Below are positions 9,254 through 17,644 of a stretch of 64,000 nt of DNA, in pieces (position 1 is the stretch's first letter; every line of letters starts with the position of its first letter). This DNA is from Flavobacteriaceae bacterium MAR_2010_188 (GTDB lineage Bacteria > Bacteroidota > Bacteroidia > Flavobacteriales > Flavobacteriaceae), in the NCBI GenBank assembly GCA_900104375.1, contig LT629302.1, positions 2,382,001 to 2,446,000 of the forward strand. Direction: 5' to 3'. The translations under genes were made by a program, and so were the position numbers. The notes below the pieces were generated by a model, which worked only from the letters and a program-made list of their open reading frames with translations, was not told the origin of the DNA and did no database searches.

Positions 9254-10209
9254 TCGTTATCCCAAATATCTGTTCTATAGTTTTCATCTTCATCTTCAAG
9301 AATCTGCAAATAACTTTTATAGCGAGAAAATGCAACTTCATTCGCGTCTAACGCTTCTTTAACCGCACATTTAGGTTCTTCGCGATGAAGGCAATTATTG
9401 AATTTGCATTTCGATTTAAGCTTAAAAAATTCTGGAAAATAATTACCAACTTCTTCCTTAGCCATATCTACCACCCCAAAGCCTTTAATACCCGGCGTAT
9501 CGATAATCCTTGCACCAAAAGATAAGTCAAACATTTCGGCAAAAGTTGTGGTATGCTGGCCTTGCGAATGTTGCAATGAAATTGCTTTGGTTTTTAGGTC
9601 TAAGCCTGGTTCTATGGCATTAATCAAAGTGGATTTTCCGACTCCTGAGTGACCTGCAAATAAGCTAACTTTATCGGTCATAAGCGCTTTTACCTGATCA
9701 ACGTTCTTACCACTGCTAGCAGAAATTTCGATACACTGATAACCGATTTTAGTGTAAACGTGAGACAAGTATTTTACTTCGTCCAAGGTATCCTGATCGT
9801 AAACATCGACCTTATTAAAAAGCAAAACCGTCTTAATTTGATAGGCTTCTGCAGTTACCAAAAATCGATCGATAAATGTTGTAAACGTAGGTGGATTGTC
9901 AATGGTAACCAACAAAAAGACTTGGTCAATGTTGGCGGCAATAATATGAGTCTGCTTGGAAAGATTTACCGATTTACGGATAATGTAGTTCTTCCTATCA
10001 GCGATATGCGTAATAACTCCGGTAATTTCGTCATTGTCGGTTTCTAGCTTAAAATCAACCTTATCCCCAACAGCAATTGGGTTTGTACTCTTTATATCCT
10101 GAATTCGAAACTTTCCTTTTATTCGGCATTGATAAAAGTCGCCATTATCTGCCTGTACTGTATACCAACTTCCTGTAGATTTATAAACGGTGCCTTTCAT
10201 AGTTGGCAA
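9250..10209 (-). CDS. rsgA: Ribosome small-subunit-dependent GTPase A
   Basis: A 319-residue circularly permuted GTPase that acts late in 30S maturation. Order: OB-fold at about 1-80, permuted G domain with FNKVD (G4) preceding GHSGVGKSTLIN (G1) near 182 and DTPG (G3) near 238, then a C-terminal zinc segment with CKFNNCLHREEPKC near 270-283. Length and order fit RsgA/YjeQ. It is first in a two-gene unit with dtd. Confidence 0.95.
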   Translation of the reverse strand: MPTMKGTVYKSTGSWYTVQADNGDFYQCRIKGKFRIQDIKSTNPIAVGDKVDFKLETDNDEITGVITHIADRKNYIIRKSVNLSKQTHIIAANIDQVFLLVTIDNPPTFTTFIDRFLVTAEAYQIKTVLLFNKVDVYDQDTLDEVKYLSHVYTKIGYQCIEISASSGKNVDQVKALMTDKVSLFAGHSGVGKSTLINAIEPGLDLKTKAISLQHSQGQHTTTFAEMFDLSFGARIIDTPGIKGFGVVDMAKEEVGNYFPEFFKLKSKCKFNNCLHREEPKCAVKEALDANEVAFSRYKSYLQILEDEDENYRTDIWDNE

Positions 10210-10239
10210 AGATGAAAATTATATCGATGGGAAGCAATA

Positions 10240-10285
10240 AAACAGAAACGGTTTCACAGTAATAATATGCGAAACCGTTTTGCTT
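10240..10285 (-). terminator. Hairpin terminator after the Phe/Tyr operon
   Basis: AAACGGTTTC (10246-10255) and GAAACCGTTT (10271-10280) form a 10-bp inverted repeat with a 15-nt loop. On the minus strand it is followed by a T-rich run (TTTCTGTTTTATTG). It sits just after the last gene of the operon and just before rsgA. Confidence 0.6.
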
Positions 10286-10305
10286 ATATCATAGCCAAAA
10301 TCTTT

Positions 10306-11388
10306 TTAGCTATTGATTACTCGTTCTTGGTGATTAATTGATTCTTGGTGAATAGCTTTAAAAACCCGAAGGATAAATTCTTCACTTAGGTTTTTCTCTT
10401 CCCCTTGAAGAATCATTTTGCCTAAAATTTCATTCCACCGTTTAGTTTGAAGGATTGCAACGTTATGCGCTTTTTTAAGTTTCCCGATATCATCAGCAAT
10501 GGTCATACGTTTGCCCATCATTTCGATAAGCTGATGATCCACTACATCTATTTGTGTTCTAAGAGTGTTGATTCTGTTTTTAAAATCCGCTCCTTCCCCA
10601 ATTTCTTTTCTAATGGTTAGATCCTTGGTATATTGGATCAAGGTCTCTGGAGTAATTTGTTGAGCAGCATCGCTCCAAGCGTTATCAGGATCAAAATGCG
10701 TCTCTACCATTATTCCGTCGTAGTTAAGATCTAACGCGGTCTGGCATAGTTCAAAAATAATATCACGGCGACCTGCAATATGAGAAGGGTCTAATATTAA
10801 AGGTAAATCTGGAAATCTATTCTGAAGATCGATCGCCAACTGCCATTCAGGATTATTTCTATATCTGGTTTTTTCATAAGTTGAAAATCCTCTATGTATT
10901 ACGCCAATATTCTTGATGTCATTGGTATAAAATCTTTCTACTGCTCCCAACCATAAAGAAAGATCGGGATTAACCGGATTCTTTATCAATACAGGTTTAT
11001 CGGTACCTCTTAAAGCATCTGCAATATCTTGAACAATAAAAGGACTCACGGTAGTACGTGCACCAATCCAAAGGATATCAACATCGTGTTTCAGTGCTAA
11101 TTCTACGTGGTTTGCGTTAGCCACCTCGGTGGTAATCATCATACCGGTCTCTTCTTTAGCTTTTTGAAGCCATTTAAGACCTAATGCGCCAACGCCTTCA
11201 AAATTACCAGGTCTTGTCCTGGGTTTCCAGATACCGGCACGTAAGACTGTGGCATCGCTATCCTTTAATTGATGAGCAATCTTTAAAACCTGTTCTTCAG
11301 TTTCGGCACTGCAAGGGCCAGCAATAACTAATGGATGATCTAATCCGTAATCGTCGATCCATTTCCTCATTTCCTTTTTATTCTCCAT
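10306..11388 (-). CDS. Bifunctional DAHP synthase / chorismate mutase
   Basis: A 360-residue fusion. Residues 1-260 are a DAHP synthase of the KdsA-like class (VIAGPCSAET at 21-30, GIWKPRTRPGNFEG near 52, the IGARTTVSPF segment, DPSHIAGRRD). Residues about 265-355 are an AroQ-type chorismate mutase (INTLRTQIDVVDHQLIEMMG, then the KRM, AxxIGxLK pattern). It commits carbon to the aromatic pathway and also diverts chorismate to prephenate. The mutase domain probably also acts as the feedback sensor, as known for such fusions. It is last in the pheA operon, with an odd repeat-rich gap to tyrA. Confidence 0.93.
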   Translation of the reverse strand: MENKKEMRKWIDDYGLDHPLVIAGPCSAETEEQVLKIAHQLKDSDATVLRAGIWKPRTRPGNFEGVGALGLKWLQKAKEETGMMITTEVANANHVELALKHDVDILWIGARTTVSPFIVQDIADALRGTDKPVLIKNPVNPDLSLWLGAVERFYTNDIKNIGVIHRGFSTYEKTRYRNNPEWQLAIDLQNRFPDLPLILDPSHIAGRRDIIFELCQTALDLNYDGIMVETHFDPDNAWSDAAQQITPETLIQYTKDLTIRKEIGEGADFKNRINTLRTQIDVVDHQLIEMMGKRMTIADDIGKLKKAHNVAILQTKRWNEILGKMILQGEEKNLSEEFILRVFKAIHQESINHQERVINS

Positions 11389-11402
11389 AATTGTGATATT
11401 TT

Positions 11403-11478
11403 ATGTTCTCTATTCCTTATTCTTTATTCCTTATTCTCTATTCTTTATAATCCATGAATTATTCCTCATAACTCATAA
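11403..11478. repeat. Short CTTATTC/CTCTATT-type heptamer repeats
   Basis: The gap between tyrA and the DAHP synthase gene is built of degenerate 7-nt units of the type TTCTCTA, TTCCTTA and TTCTTTA, followed by CATGAATTATTCC and ACTCATAACC pieces. It resembles the larger heptamer arrays at 16295-16490 and 44806-44944. Confidence 0.6.
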
Positions 11479-11483
11479 CCAAC

Positions 11484-12335
11484 CTAACTCATCCCTTTAA
11501 GAATATCCTTAATGTGATTTGTATTCTTCATTTCATTATAAACCTCCTCAAAATCATCGTCTTCTATAAACTTTTTAAACTTTGAAAGATTCGCGATGTA
11601 TTCTTCTAAAGTCTCCAAAACGTTTTCTTTATTCTGTTTAAAGATGGGCGTCCACATTTCGGGCGAACTTTTCGCAAGCCTCACCGTACTTTCAAAACCA
11701 CTTCCCGCCATATCGAAAATATCACGTTCATTCTTCTCTTTTTCGATTACCGTTTTTCCCAGCATAAACGAACTTATGTGCGATAAATGAGAGACGTAAG
11801 CGATATGCTTATCGTGCGCATCGGGATTCATATATCTAATTCTCATCCCCATTTCCCTAAAAAGTTCCAAGCCTTTTTCTTGAAGTTTAAAAGCGGTTTT
11901 TTCTACTTCGCAGATGATGTTGGTTTTGTTTTTATATAGATTTCTAATCGCTGCAGAAGGACCAGAAAATTCAGTCCCAGAAATTGGATGGGTCGCTAAA
12001 AAATTACGTCTTCTTGGATGCTCATCTATGATTCTACATATTTCCGATTTGGTGGAACCAACGTCCATCACCAAGGTTTCCTCTCCTATTTTATCCAATA
12101 TTATTGGCAACTCTTCCACCGCAGCATCAACCGGAATCGCTAAAACAACTAATTCGGCATTTTCAAGATCATCATAGGACGCTTTTTCATCAATGAAACC
12201 GAGTTTAAAAGCTTCATCAAGATGTTTTTCACTTTTATCGATTCCGAAAATTTTAGTATCGGGTCGGAGTGCTTTAACATCGAGTGCAAGGCTTCCTCCA
12301 ATTAATCCAACACCTATGATGTATATATTTTTCAT
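11484..12335 (-). CDS. tyrA: Prephenate dehydrogenase
   Basis: A 283-residue enzyme that oxidatively decarboxylates prephenate toward tyrosine. The N-terminal Rossmann motif is IIGVGLIGGSLALD (5-18). The THPISGTEFSGP block near residue 115 and the SHLSHISSFML segment near 178 (substrate-binding His) are typical. No ACT domain is fused, in contrast to Bacillus TyrA. Start and stop overlap or abut neighbouring genes in the operon. Confidence 0.92.
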   Translation of the reverse strand: MKNIYIIGVGLIGGSLALDVKALRPDTKIFGIDKSEKHLDEAFKLGFIDEKASYDDLENAELVVLAIPVDAAVEELPIILDKIGEETLVMDVGSTKSEICRIIDEHPRRRNFLATHPISGTEFSGPSAAIRNLYKNKTNIICEVEKTAFKLQEKGLELFREMGMRIRYMNPDAHDKHIAYVSHLSHISSFMLGKTVIEKEKNERDIFDMAGSGFESTVRLAKSSPEMWTPIFKQNKENVLETLEEYIANLSKFKKFIEDDDFEEVYNEMKNTNHIKDILKGMS

Positions 12336-13477
12336 TTCACCCTTGCGATTGCTTCTTCAATTTCTTCTGTTGTGGCACATAACGAAAATCTGATATAACC
12401 TTCGCCATTACTCCCGAATATTGTTCCTGGAGCAATAAAAATTGAATGATTTTTCAATATCAGTTCTATAAATTCTTCAGCTTTAACCAAAGGCGGCAAT
12501 TTTGCCCAGACAAATAGCCCAGAGGCCGATTTATCGTAAGTGCAGTTTAATGCATCGGCAAGTTCCCAGACCAAATCGCGACGGATTTCATACACATTGT
12601 TAAGGCTCATAAACCAAACCTTCGAACATTGAAGTGCTTCGGCTGCTCCTTTTTGAATTCCGTAGAACATCCCTGAATCCATATTACTCTTCACTTTTAA
12701 TATATTTTGAAGATATTCATGCTTACCTAGTACCATCCCTACTCTCCAGCCTGCCATATTAAAGGTCTTGCTGATAGAATTGAGCTCAAGGCAATAATTC
12801 TTTGAATCCTTATACTTCAAAATACTTCTTGGGTAATCATTAAGTATAAAACTATATGGATTATCATTGATTATAAGGATGTCATTACGTTTGGCAAAGG
12901 CAATCAAGTTTTCGAACATCTTGTTGGTCCCAACGGCGCCAGTTGGCATGTGCGGGTAATTGATCCACATAATCTTGACCTTGCTCAGATCCATAGTTTC
13001 TAACTCAACCAAATCCGGATGCCAATGGTTTTCTTCAATTAGATTATAGTAAACCGGCTTTGCTCCAATAAGATTGGTTACTGAAGAATACGTAGGATAA
13101 CCTGGGTTAGGAATTAGCGCCTCATCTCCTGGGTTAAGAAAGGCAAGCGAAATATGCATAATCCCTTCTTTACTACCCATCAGCGGTAGAATTTCTGTCG
13201 CAGCGCTTAGGCTTACACCAAAATTAGCCTTATAAAAATCGGCCATCGATTCCCTTAATTCTGGGATGCCTTGGTAGCTTTGGTATTTATGGGCAGTTGC
13301 ATCATCCAAACTTTCATTTAAAGCGTGCAGCGCTCTATATGGCGGATCTAAATCTGGGCTCCCGATTCCCAAGTTAATGATTGGTTTACCAGCAGCTTTT
13401 AACATGGCCACTTCCCTCAATTTTTTAGAGAAGTAGTATTCTTCAACTGTGTTTAATCTGTCGGCTCCTTGTATCAT
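12332..13477 (-). CDS. Class I/II PLP-dependent aminotransferase of the Phe/Tyr operon
   Basis: A 381-residue fold-type I aminotransferase. The PLP lysine is in NSISKTFNMAGWRVG (near residue 225), and the NLGIGSPDLDPP, NPGYPTY and NYPHMPTGA blocks are visible. Its position between pheA and tyrA, overlapping both by 4 bp, points to transamination of phenylpyruvate, 4-hydroxyphenylpyruvate or prephenate. Relatives in this fold include LL-diaminopimelate and aspartate aminotransferases, so substrate is inferred from context. Confidence 0.85.
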   Translation of the reverse strand: MIQGADRLNTVEEYYFSKKLREVAMLKAAGKPIINLGIGSPDLDPPYRALHALNESLDDATAHKYQSYQGIPELRESMADFYKANFGVSLSAATEILPLMGSKEGIMHISLAFLNPGDEALIPNPGYPTYSSVTNLIGAKPVYYNLIEENHWHPDLVELETMDLSKVKIMWINYPHMPTGAVGTNKMFENLIAFAKRNDILIINDNPYSFILNDYPRSILKYKDSKNYCLELNSISKTFNMAGWRVGMVLGKHEYLQNILKVKSNMDSGMFYGIQKGAAEALQCSKVWFMSLNNVYEIRRDLVWELADALNCTYDKSASGLFVWAKLPPLVKAEEFIELILKNHSIFIAPGTIFGSNGEGYIRFSLCATTEEIEEAIARVK

Positions 13478-14301
13478 AACCTAGAATTTTTGTATTCACC
13501 CAAAACTTTATAGTGTTGCGCCATAATCTGCATAATTGCATCGGCCTTTTTAAAATCGCTGTACTTATTAAATGTTACATCCACAAAAAACGAATAGGTC
13601 CAAGGTGTATCGATTTTTGGAAGAGATTGAATCTTGGTTAAACTAAGATTGCAATCACTGACCACATTAAGAATGGATGCAAGACTTCCACGTTTGTGTT
13701 CGAGTTCAAATTTTAGCGAAACCTTGTTGATTTCTGCCTCCGGCAAAACGCTGTTAGAGGTTTTGACGATAACAAACCTGGTTTCGTTATGCTTTATAGT
13801 TTGAATGCTTTCAGCGATAATTTCCAAATCGAACAACTCCGAAGCTAATTTACTGGCAATCGCTCCCACACCTGCTATTTGCTTCTCTTGAATCCTTCTC
13901 GCGACTTCGGCCGTATCCTTATCCTCGATCAGACGAATACTTTGATTATCCTTGAAAAATTCCTTGCACTGCAGGAGTGCCATAGGATGCGAGTAAACTT
14001 CTTTTATATCCTCCAATCTTTGACCGCTCAAACCCATTAGATTGTGCTGAATGTCCAAATAATGTTCGCCTATAATATGAAGGTTGTTATCATCGATAAG
14101 CGCATAATTTGGGATAATTGAGCCTGCAATGGAATTTTCAATTGCCATGACTGCCGCTCCACAATTACCATTTAGGACATTCTCAACGGTCTCATCAAAA
14201 GACATGCATTCTACCACATCCTCGTTTTCCCCAAAATATTCCTTCACCACAATGTGGTGAAAAGAGCCTTTTATTCCTTGTATAGCGATTGGTCGGTTCA
14301 A
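13474..14301 (-). CDS. pheA: Prephenate dehydratase
   Basis: A 275-residue monofunctional dehydratase that converts prephenate to phenylpyruvate. The catalytic region is residues 1-180 (IQGIKGSFHH, IENSIAGSI, SHPMALLQC, then HNETRFVIV with the TRF motif near 173). A C-terminal ACT domain (about 190-270; KRGSLASILN, the GALA-like Phe-binding segment) gives feedback inhibition by phenylalanine. The start codon is TTG: an in-frame stop lies a few codons upstream and no ATG fits. It is the first structural gene behind the Phe/Tyr leader. Confidence 0.93.
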   Translation of the reverse strand: MNRPIAIQGIKGSFHHIVVKEYFGENEDVVECMSFDETVENVLNGNCGAAVMAIENSIAGSIIPNYALIDDNNLHIIGEHYLDIQHNLMGLSGQRLEDIKEVYSHPMALLQCKEFFKDNQSIRLIEDKDTAEVARRIQEKQIAGVGAIASKLASELFDLEIIAESIQTIKHNETRFVIVKTSNSVLPEAEINKVSLKFELEHKRGSLASILNVVSDCNLSLTKIQSLPKIDTPWTYSFFVDVTFNKYSDFKKADAIMQIMAQHYKVLGEYKNSRL

Positions 14302-14320
14302 AATAGTACTTGTCTAAAAC

Positions 14321-14348
14321 AAAAAAGTCCCGATTTTACATCGAGACC
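14321..14348 (-). terminator. Intrinsic terminator (attenuator) in the pheA leader
   Basis: On the minus strand GTCTCGAT (14347-14340) pairs with ATCGGGAC (14334-14327) around a 5-nt loop, with one G-T wobble. It is followed at once by TTTTTT (14326-14321). It ends about 20 nt before the pheA start codon and is positioned to stop transcription before the operon. Confidence 0.85.
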
Positions 14349-14370
14349 ATTTTTAAATTATATATAAAAT

Positions 14371-14448
14371 TTACATATATGAGGTCTCTGTCTTTTCGCT
14401 AAAAAAGAAGTAAAACCAGTTGTAATATGTAAAGTTTGTTGTTTTCAT
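14371..14448 (-). CDS. Phe/Tyr leader peptide (25 residues)
   Basis: A short ORF with ATG at 14448-14446 and TAA at 14373-14371. It encodes 25 residues starting MKTTN, then FTYYNWFYFFF, then a polar tail ending SYM. Five Phe, four Tyr and one Trp among 25 residues, with five Phe and three Tyr in one 11-residue block, is far from chance composition for an AT-rich ORF. It lies directly before an intrinsic terminator and the Phe/Tyr biosynthetic operon. It is a sensing peptide; no other function is expected. Confidence 0.85.
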   Translation of the reverse strand: MKTTNFTYYNWFYFFFSEKTETSYM

Positions 14449-14543
14449 TTGTAATACGCTGCTAATGTAATTATTATTTTCACAAATCAAAATTGTAGCT
14501 CTTTATTTTTAACCTAAAAGAAAGATATTTAAGGATTCTTCAT

Positions 14544-14579
14544 TTGTAGGATGTCCAAATTATTTAATCCTTATTTTTG
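14544..14579 (+). promoter_or_regulatory. Candidate promoter for gldA
   Basis: TATTTTTG (14572-14579) matches TAnnTTTG. A TTG lies 25 nt upstream (14544-14546), slightly longer than the usual spacing. It ends 25 bp before the ATG at 14604 and argues against any start upstream of that ATG. Confidence 0.45.
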
Positions 14580-14603
14580 AATAGTAAGAAAGTCAAAAAA
14601 TAT

Positions 14604-15500
14604 ATGTCCATAGAAGTTGAAAATATCAGCAAGTTTTATAAAGATCAAGCTGCTTTAGATGACGTTTCATTCAAATTGAATAAAGGCGAAATCGTTGGCT
14701 TTTTAGGACCCAACGGCGCGGGTAAATCTACCATGATGAAGATTTTAACCACTTACATTGAACCAACGAATGGCATCGCATCGGTAAATGGACATAATAT
14801 TTTTAGCGATCAGCGAAACGTGCAAAAAACCATAGGTTATCTTCCAGAACATAATCCTTTGCATTTAGAAATGTACGTAAAGGAATATCTGAACTTTAAC
14901 GGACAGATATACGGCATTCCAAAATCCAGAATAGATGAGGTTGTAGAAATGACGGGGTTAACCCCAGAAGCCCACAAAAAAATAAGCCAGCTTTCTAAAG
15001 GATACAGACAAAGAGTTGGTTTGGCCAATGCTTTATTGCACAATCCAGAAGTTTTGATTTTAGATGAACCTACCACTGGTTTAGATCCTAACCAACTGGT
15101 AGATATTAGAAAACTAATCATTTCCTTGGGTCGCGACAAAACCGTTTTTCTTTCTACGCATATTATGCAGGAAGTAGAAGCTATGTGCGACCGCGTAATC
15201 ATTATAAATAAAGGAAAAATTGTTGCGGACAAAAAACTTAAAGATTTAAAGGCCGATCAACAACAGATTATAGAAGTAGAATTTGATTATCGGGTGGAAG
15301 ATGTTTTGCTTAACCAGATTAAGCATGTAACCGCGGTCAGAAACACTCATGATTTTGTTTACGAATTGAGTTTCGGGGTAAAGGAAGATATGCGTCCGAA
15401 AGTATTTGATTTTGCTCATGATAATGGACTGAAGATTCTTCAACTTAACCAAAAGAACAAAAATCTAGAAAGTCTTTTTAGAGAACTTACTTCAAATTAA
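14604..15500 (+). CDS. gldA: Gliding-motility-type ABC transporter ATP-binding subunit GldA
   Basis: A 298-residue ABC ATPase: Walker A GPNGAGKSTMMKIL near residue 36, signature LSKGYRQRVGLA near 132, Walker B VLILDEPTTGLDPNQL near 151, and an H-loop STHIMQE. A C-terminal extension of about 80 residues is usual for GldA/CcmA-like proteins. In Flavobacteriaceae GldA works with GldF and GldG, which are not nearby here; in this phylum gldA is often separate from gldFG. ATG at 14604 was preferred over upstream codons because of the promoter box and the MSIEVENISKFYK opening. A different ABC exporter ATPase remains possible. Confidence 0.75.
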   Translation: MSIEVENISKFYKDQAALDDVSFKLNKGEIVGFLGPNGAGKSTMMKILTTYIEPTNGIASVNGHNIFSDQRNVQKTIGYLPEHNPLHLEMYVKEYLNFNGQIYGIPKSRIDEVVEMTGLTPEAHKKISQLSKGYRQRVGLANALLHNPEVLILDEPTTGLDPNQLVDIRKLIISLGRDKTVFLSTHIMQEVEAMCDRVIIINKGKIVADKKLKDLKADQQQIIEVEFDYRVEDVLLNQIKHVTAVRNTHDFVYELSFGVKEDMRPKVFDFAHDNGLKILQLNQKNKNLESLFRELTSN

Positions 15501-16252
15501 TCGGGAAGGATCAAGCGTCCGGTATAGACTTCTTCAACTTCTATAATGGGCGGGGCAGTTAGCAGAATTACATCACCTGCACTCACGATTTTTCCGGTTA
15601 TGGACTGTTGGGGATTCAAAATCATGTCATTTGTCCCACGATGGTAAATCTTAATATTTTGAGCAACCAAATTCCTTCCATCTAACCTAGCATCTCCCGA
15701 ATAGAAATTCACATTTAACAGCGTAACCTTGCCTCTTAGTAAAAGATGCGAAAGATTATTTATTACTATAGTTAGGCTTTGAGAATTGATATTTAAGTCG
15801 AAAGGCCCATCGGTATGGTAGATATCTTCTTCTTCAAAATCCTCTGAAATCAAAGTAAGGTTAGGATAATTTAAAACATTTTGACTGCGGACGGTTAAAC
15901 CTGAAGAATTACGGATTTCGGTAATGTTGGGAGCGGTAACATAGAATTTTGTGATTCCGTATTCACGAGTGATGTTGCAAGCGTTGTCGTTGGTTAACAT
16001 CAATCGGCCATCTTCGATCTTCGCATCGATATCGTTTTCTAAGTACTCACCAGTTTCCAGCTGAATTTTATATTCGTCACCATCAATCAAAATCAATTCA
16101 ATCCTTTCAAAAACCGTGATTTTATCAAACGCTCCATGCTCAAAATCCTTGGTTATGATATCACCAGAATTTTGAAAGCAATTGTCCACATTTTCGCCGT
16201 TGCAGGCAAAAAGCAAGCTTAATATGAATATGATAAAAATTTTCTTCAACAT
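15497..16252 (-). CDS. GIN-domain (DUF2807) lipoprotein
   Basis: A 251-residue protein with a lipoprotein signal (MLKKIFIIFILSLLFAC, lipobox Cys17). A beta-helix-like GIN/DUF2807 region follows: DFEHGAFDKITVFERIELILIDG and repeated short strands with LTLIS, SLTIVIN and NVNFYSG. DUF2807 proteins are common surface or periplasmic proteins in Bacteroidota with unknown roles. It ends convergently with gldA (4-bp overlap). A palindrome and a long heptamer array lie just upstream. Confidence 0.75.
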   Translation of the reverse strand: MLKKIFIIFILSLLFACNGENVDNCFQNSGDIITKDFEHGAFDKITVFERIELILIDGDEYKIQLETGEYLENDIDAKIEDGRLMLTNDNACNITREYGITKFYVTAPNITEIRNSSGLTVRSQNVLNYPNLTLISEDFEEEDIYHTDGPFDLNINSQSLTIVINNLSHLLLRGKVTLLNVNFYSGDARLDGRNLVAQNIKIYHRGTNDMILNPQQSITGKIVSAGDVILLTAPPIIEVEEVYTGRLILPD

Positions 16253-16272
16253 TTTTTTTGTGGTTGTTGGTT

Positions 16273-16287
16273 CCTGCCGTCGGCAGG
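16273..16287. repeat. CCTGCC-type palindrome before the DUF2807 gene
   Basis: CCTGCCGTCGGCAGG is a perfect 7-1-7 palindrome that ends 20 bp upstream of the start codon at 16252. Related palindromes sit just before metF (18605-18620) and proC (49705-49721), on the same strand relative to the gene. Confidence 0.6.
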
Positions 16288-16294
16288 CAGGGTT

Positions 16295-16490
16295 GGTTTT
16301 TGGTTTTTGGTTTTTGGTTTTTGTTTTTTGTTTTTTGTTTTTTGTTTTTTGGTTATTAGTTATTAGTTATTAGTTATTAGTTATTAGTTATTAGAAAGTA
16401 TAATTCATAATTCATAATTCATAATTCATAATTCATAATTCATAATTCATAATTCATAATTCATAATTCATAATTCATAATTCATAATTC
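16295..16490. repeat. Compound heptanucleotide microsatellite array
   Basis: Four consecutive perfect heptamer blocks: GGTTTTT x4 (16295-16322), GTTTTTT x4 (16323-16350), TTATTAG x6 (16353-16394), and ATAATTC x13 (16400-16490). Every block has a 7-nt period, and blocks change unit almost without a break. It fills the gap between the PagL-like gene and the DUF2807 gene, so it lies in the latter's upstream region. Copy number is likely variable between strains. Confidence 0.95.
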
Positions 16491-16515
16491 AAAAATTTCT
16501 ACTCTCTAACAAAAC

Positions 16516-17610
16516 TCACAACCTAACTCCAATTCCAAATTCTACACCTTCTGCCTTTGCGCCATGCGACTTAACGGTCACAGCGCCATAAAATGTATCT
16601 CCGACGTACCTTTTTAGACCAATCCTATTATAGACCCGTCCTTCAAAATCATATGGATAATAGACATAGTAACCAACTTGCGTAATAAAGGATAGTTTAT
16701 TGATGAAAAGTTCGTGGCCCACAAATAGTCCAAAACGTTTCCAGTCTTCGTCCCCAGAAACATTCTCTTCTGGGAAAGCAACTGACTTATAATATATCAA
16801 TTCCTTTAAAAAAGTTGCAAAAAACGCATCGGCACCAAATTGTAGAGCCGACTTTCTATTGATTCTTTTATCAGCGTAGGCAGAAAGTGTGAATAAAGGA
16901 AATTGCCCAGAATTAACAACGTCACTTTCATTTAAACCCGCTCTAAATGCGAAATTATAATGGATGGATTCTGTAAATTTCTTCTCTTCGGTTGATGGAA
17001 TATACTCCGGTTCGTTTTCGTAATCCAACAAATAATTGGCCCCAATATTAAACACAAATGTATTGGTAGAATTATTAGGAGCTTTAAAATTGGCATTGCT
17101 ATAATGAATAATAGAAAATCCAGCCTGAAGACCTAAGCCTTTATATATTTTTTCCTTTTTGTAATTGACCATTACATAAGTTGAACTCAACAATCGAGAG
17201 CCGTATGCATTGTTGATGAAGTTGTCGTATTTATCATAAGGGTTTGTAGCATAAGCAATCCCCTGTCCGATGCGCGTCATCAATTTTCGATTGAAAAAGT
17301 AGAAATTATAGTGAGCGTACAAACCGTAATTTTCACCTAAATAATCATTTTGAAGATTTTGATAGGTGAACGAAACTCCGTAATCCGGATAGTTAAAGCG
17401 ACTTTCCCAATCCTTAAAGCCGTAATTTTTGCGATTATAGCTTAAAATGAACCCGGTTGGATGGTCCGTAATTAAATGAGCAATATCTGGATTGTGCTCT
17501 AATATAGTGCCGTAGAAATAGTTAACATCGATGTTGGTGAAATTGGTCTTGTCCTGTGCAAAACCAAAAATTCCTAAAAGGCAACAAAGACTAAGTAAGA
17601 AGTGCTTCAT
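16516..17610 (-). CDS. PagL-like lipid A 3-O-deacylase (acyloxyacyl hydrolase family)
   Basis: A 364-residue protein with a signal peptide (MKHFLLSLCCLLGIFGFAQ) and alternating strands of an outer-membrane barrel. The PagL active-site pattern is visible as IHYSNANFKAPNNSTN near residue 185: His-Ser pair, then Asn and a distal Asn. PagL enzymes remove the 3-O acyl chain of lipid A. The protein is about twice the length of Pseudomonas PagL, as is common for the Bacteroidota members. Activity is inferred from the motif. Confidence 0.7.
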   Translation of the reverse strand: MKHFLLSLCCLLGIFGFAQDKTNFTNIDVNYFYGTILEHNPDIAHLITDHPTGFILSYNRKNYGFKDWESRFNYPDYGVSFTYQNLQNDYLGENYGLYAHYNFYFFNRKLMTRIGQGIAYATNPYDKYDNFINNAYGSRLLSSTYVMVNYKKEKIYKGLGLQAGFSIIHYSNANFKAPNNSTNTFVFNIGANYLLDYENEPEYIPSTEEKKFTESIHYNFAFRAGLNESDVVNSGQFPLFTLSAYADKRINRKSALQFGADAFFATFLKELIYYKSVAFPEENVSGDEDWKRFGLFVGHELFINKLSFITQVGYYVYYPYDFEGRVYNRIGLKRYVGDTFYGAVTVKSHGAKAEGVEFGIGVRL

Positions 17611-17644
17611 CTAAAAATATTCTGCAGCAAATGTAATTTAATAA

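Larger units (their letters stand above)
14321..14448 (-). promoter_or_regulatory. Phe/Tyr ribosome-mediated attenuator of the pheA operon
   Basis: The leader combines a Phe/Tyr-rich peptide, a terminator and a competing pair. GAGACC (minus strand, 14388-14383, inside the 3' end of the leader ORF) is complementary to GGTCTC (14348-14343), which is the 5' arm of the terminator. AT-rich complementary runs between them (ATATAT...ATATAT) extend the alternative helix. A ribosome stalled at the Phe/Tyr codons would leave GAGACC free to form the antiterminator; normal translation to the stop would cover it and let the terminator form. The layout is seen in the sequence; the mechanism is inferred from classical attenuators. 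Confidence 0.8.
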
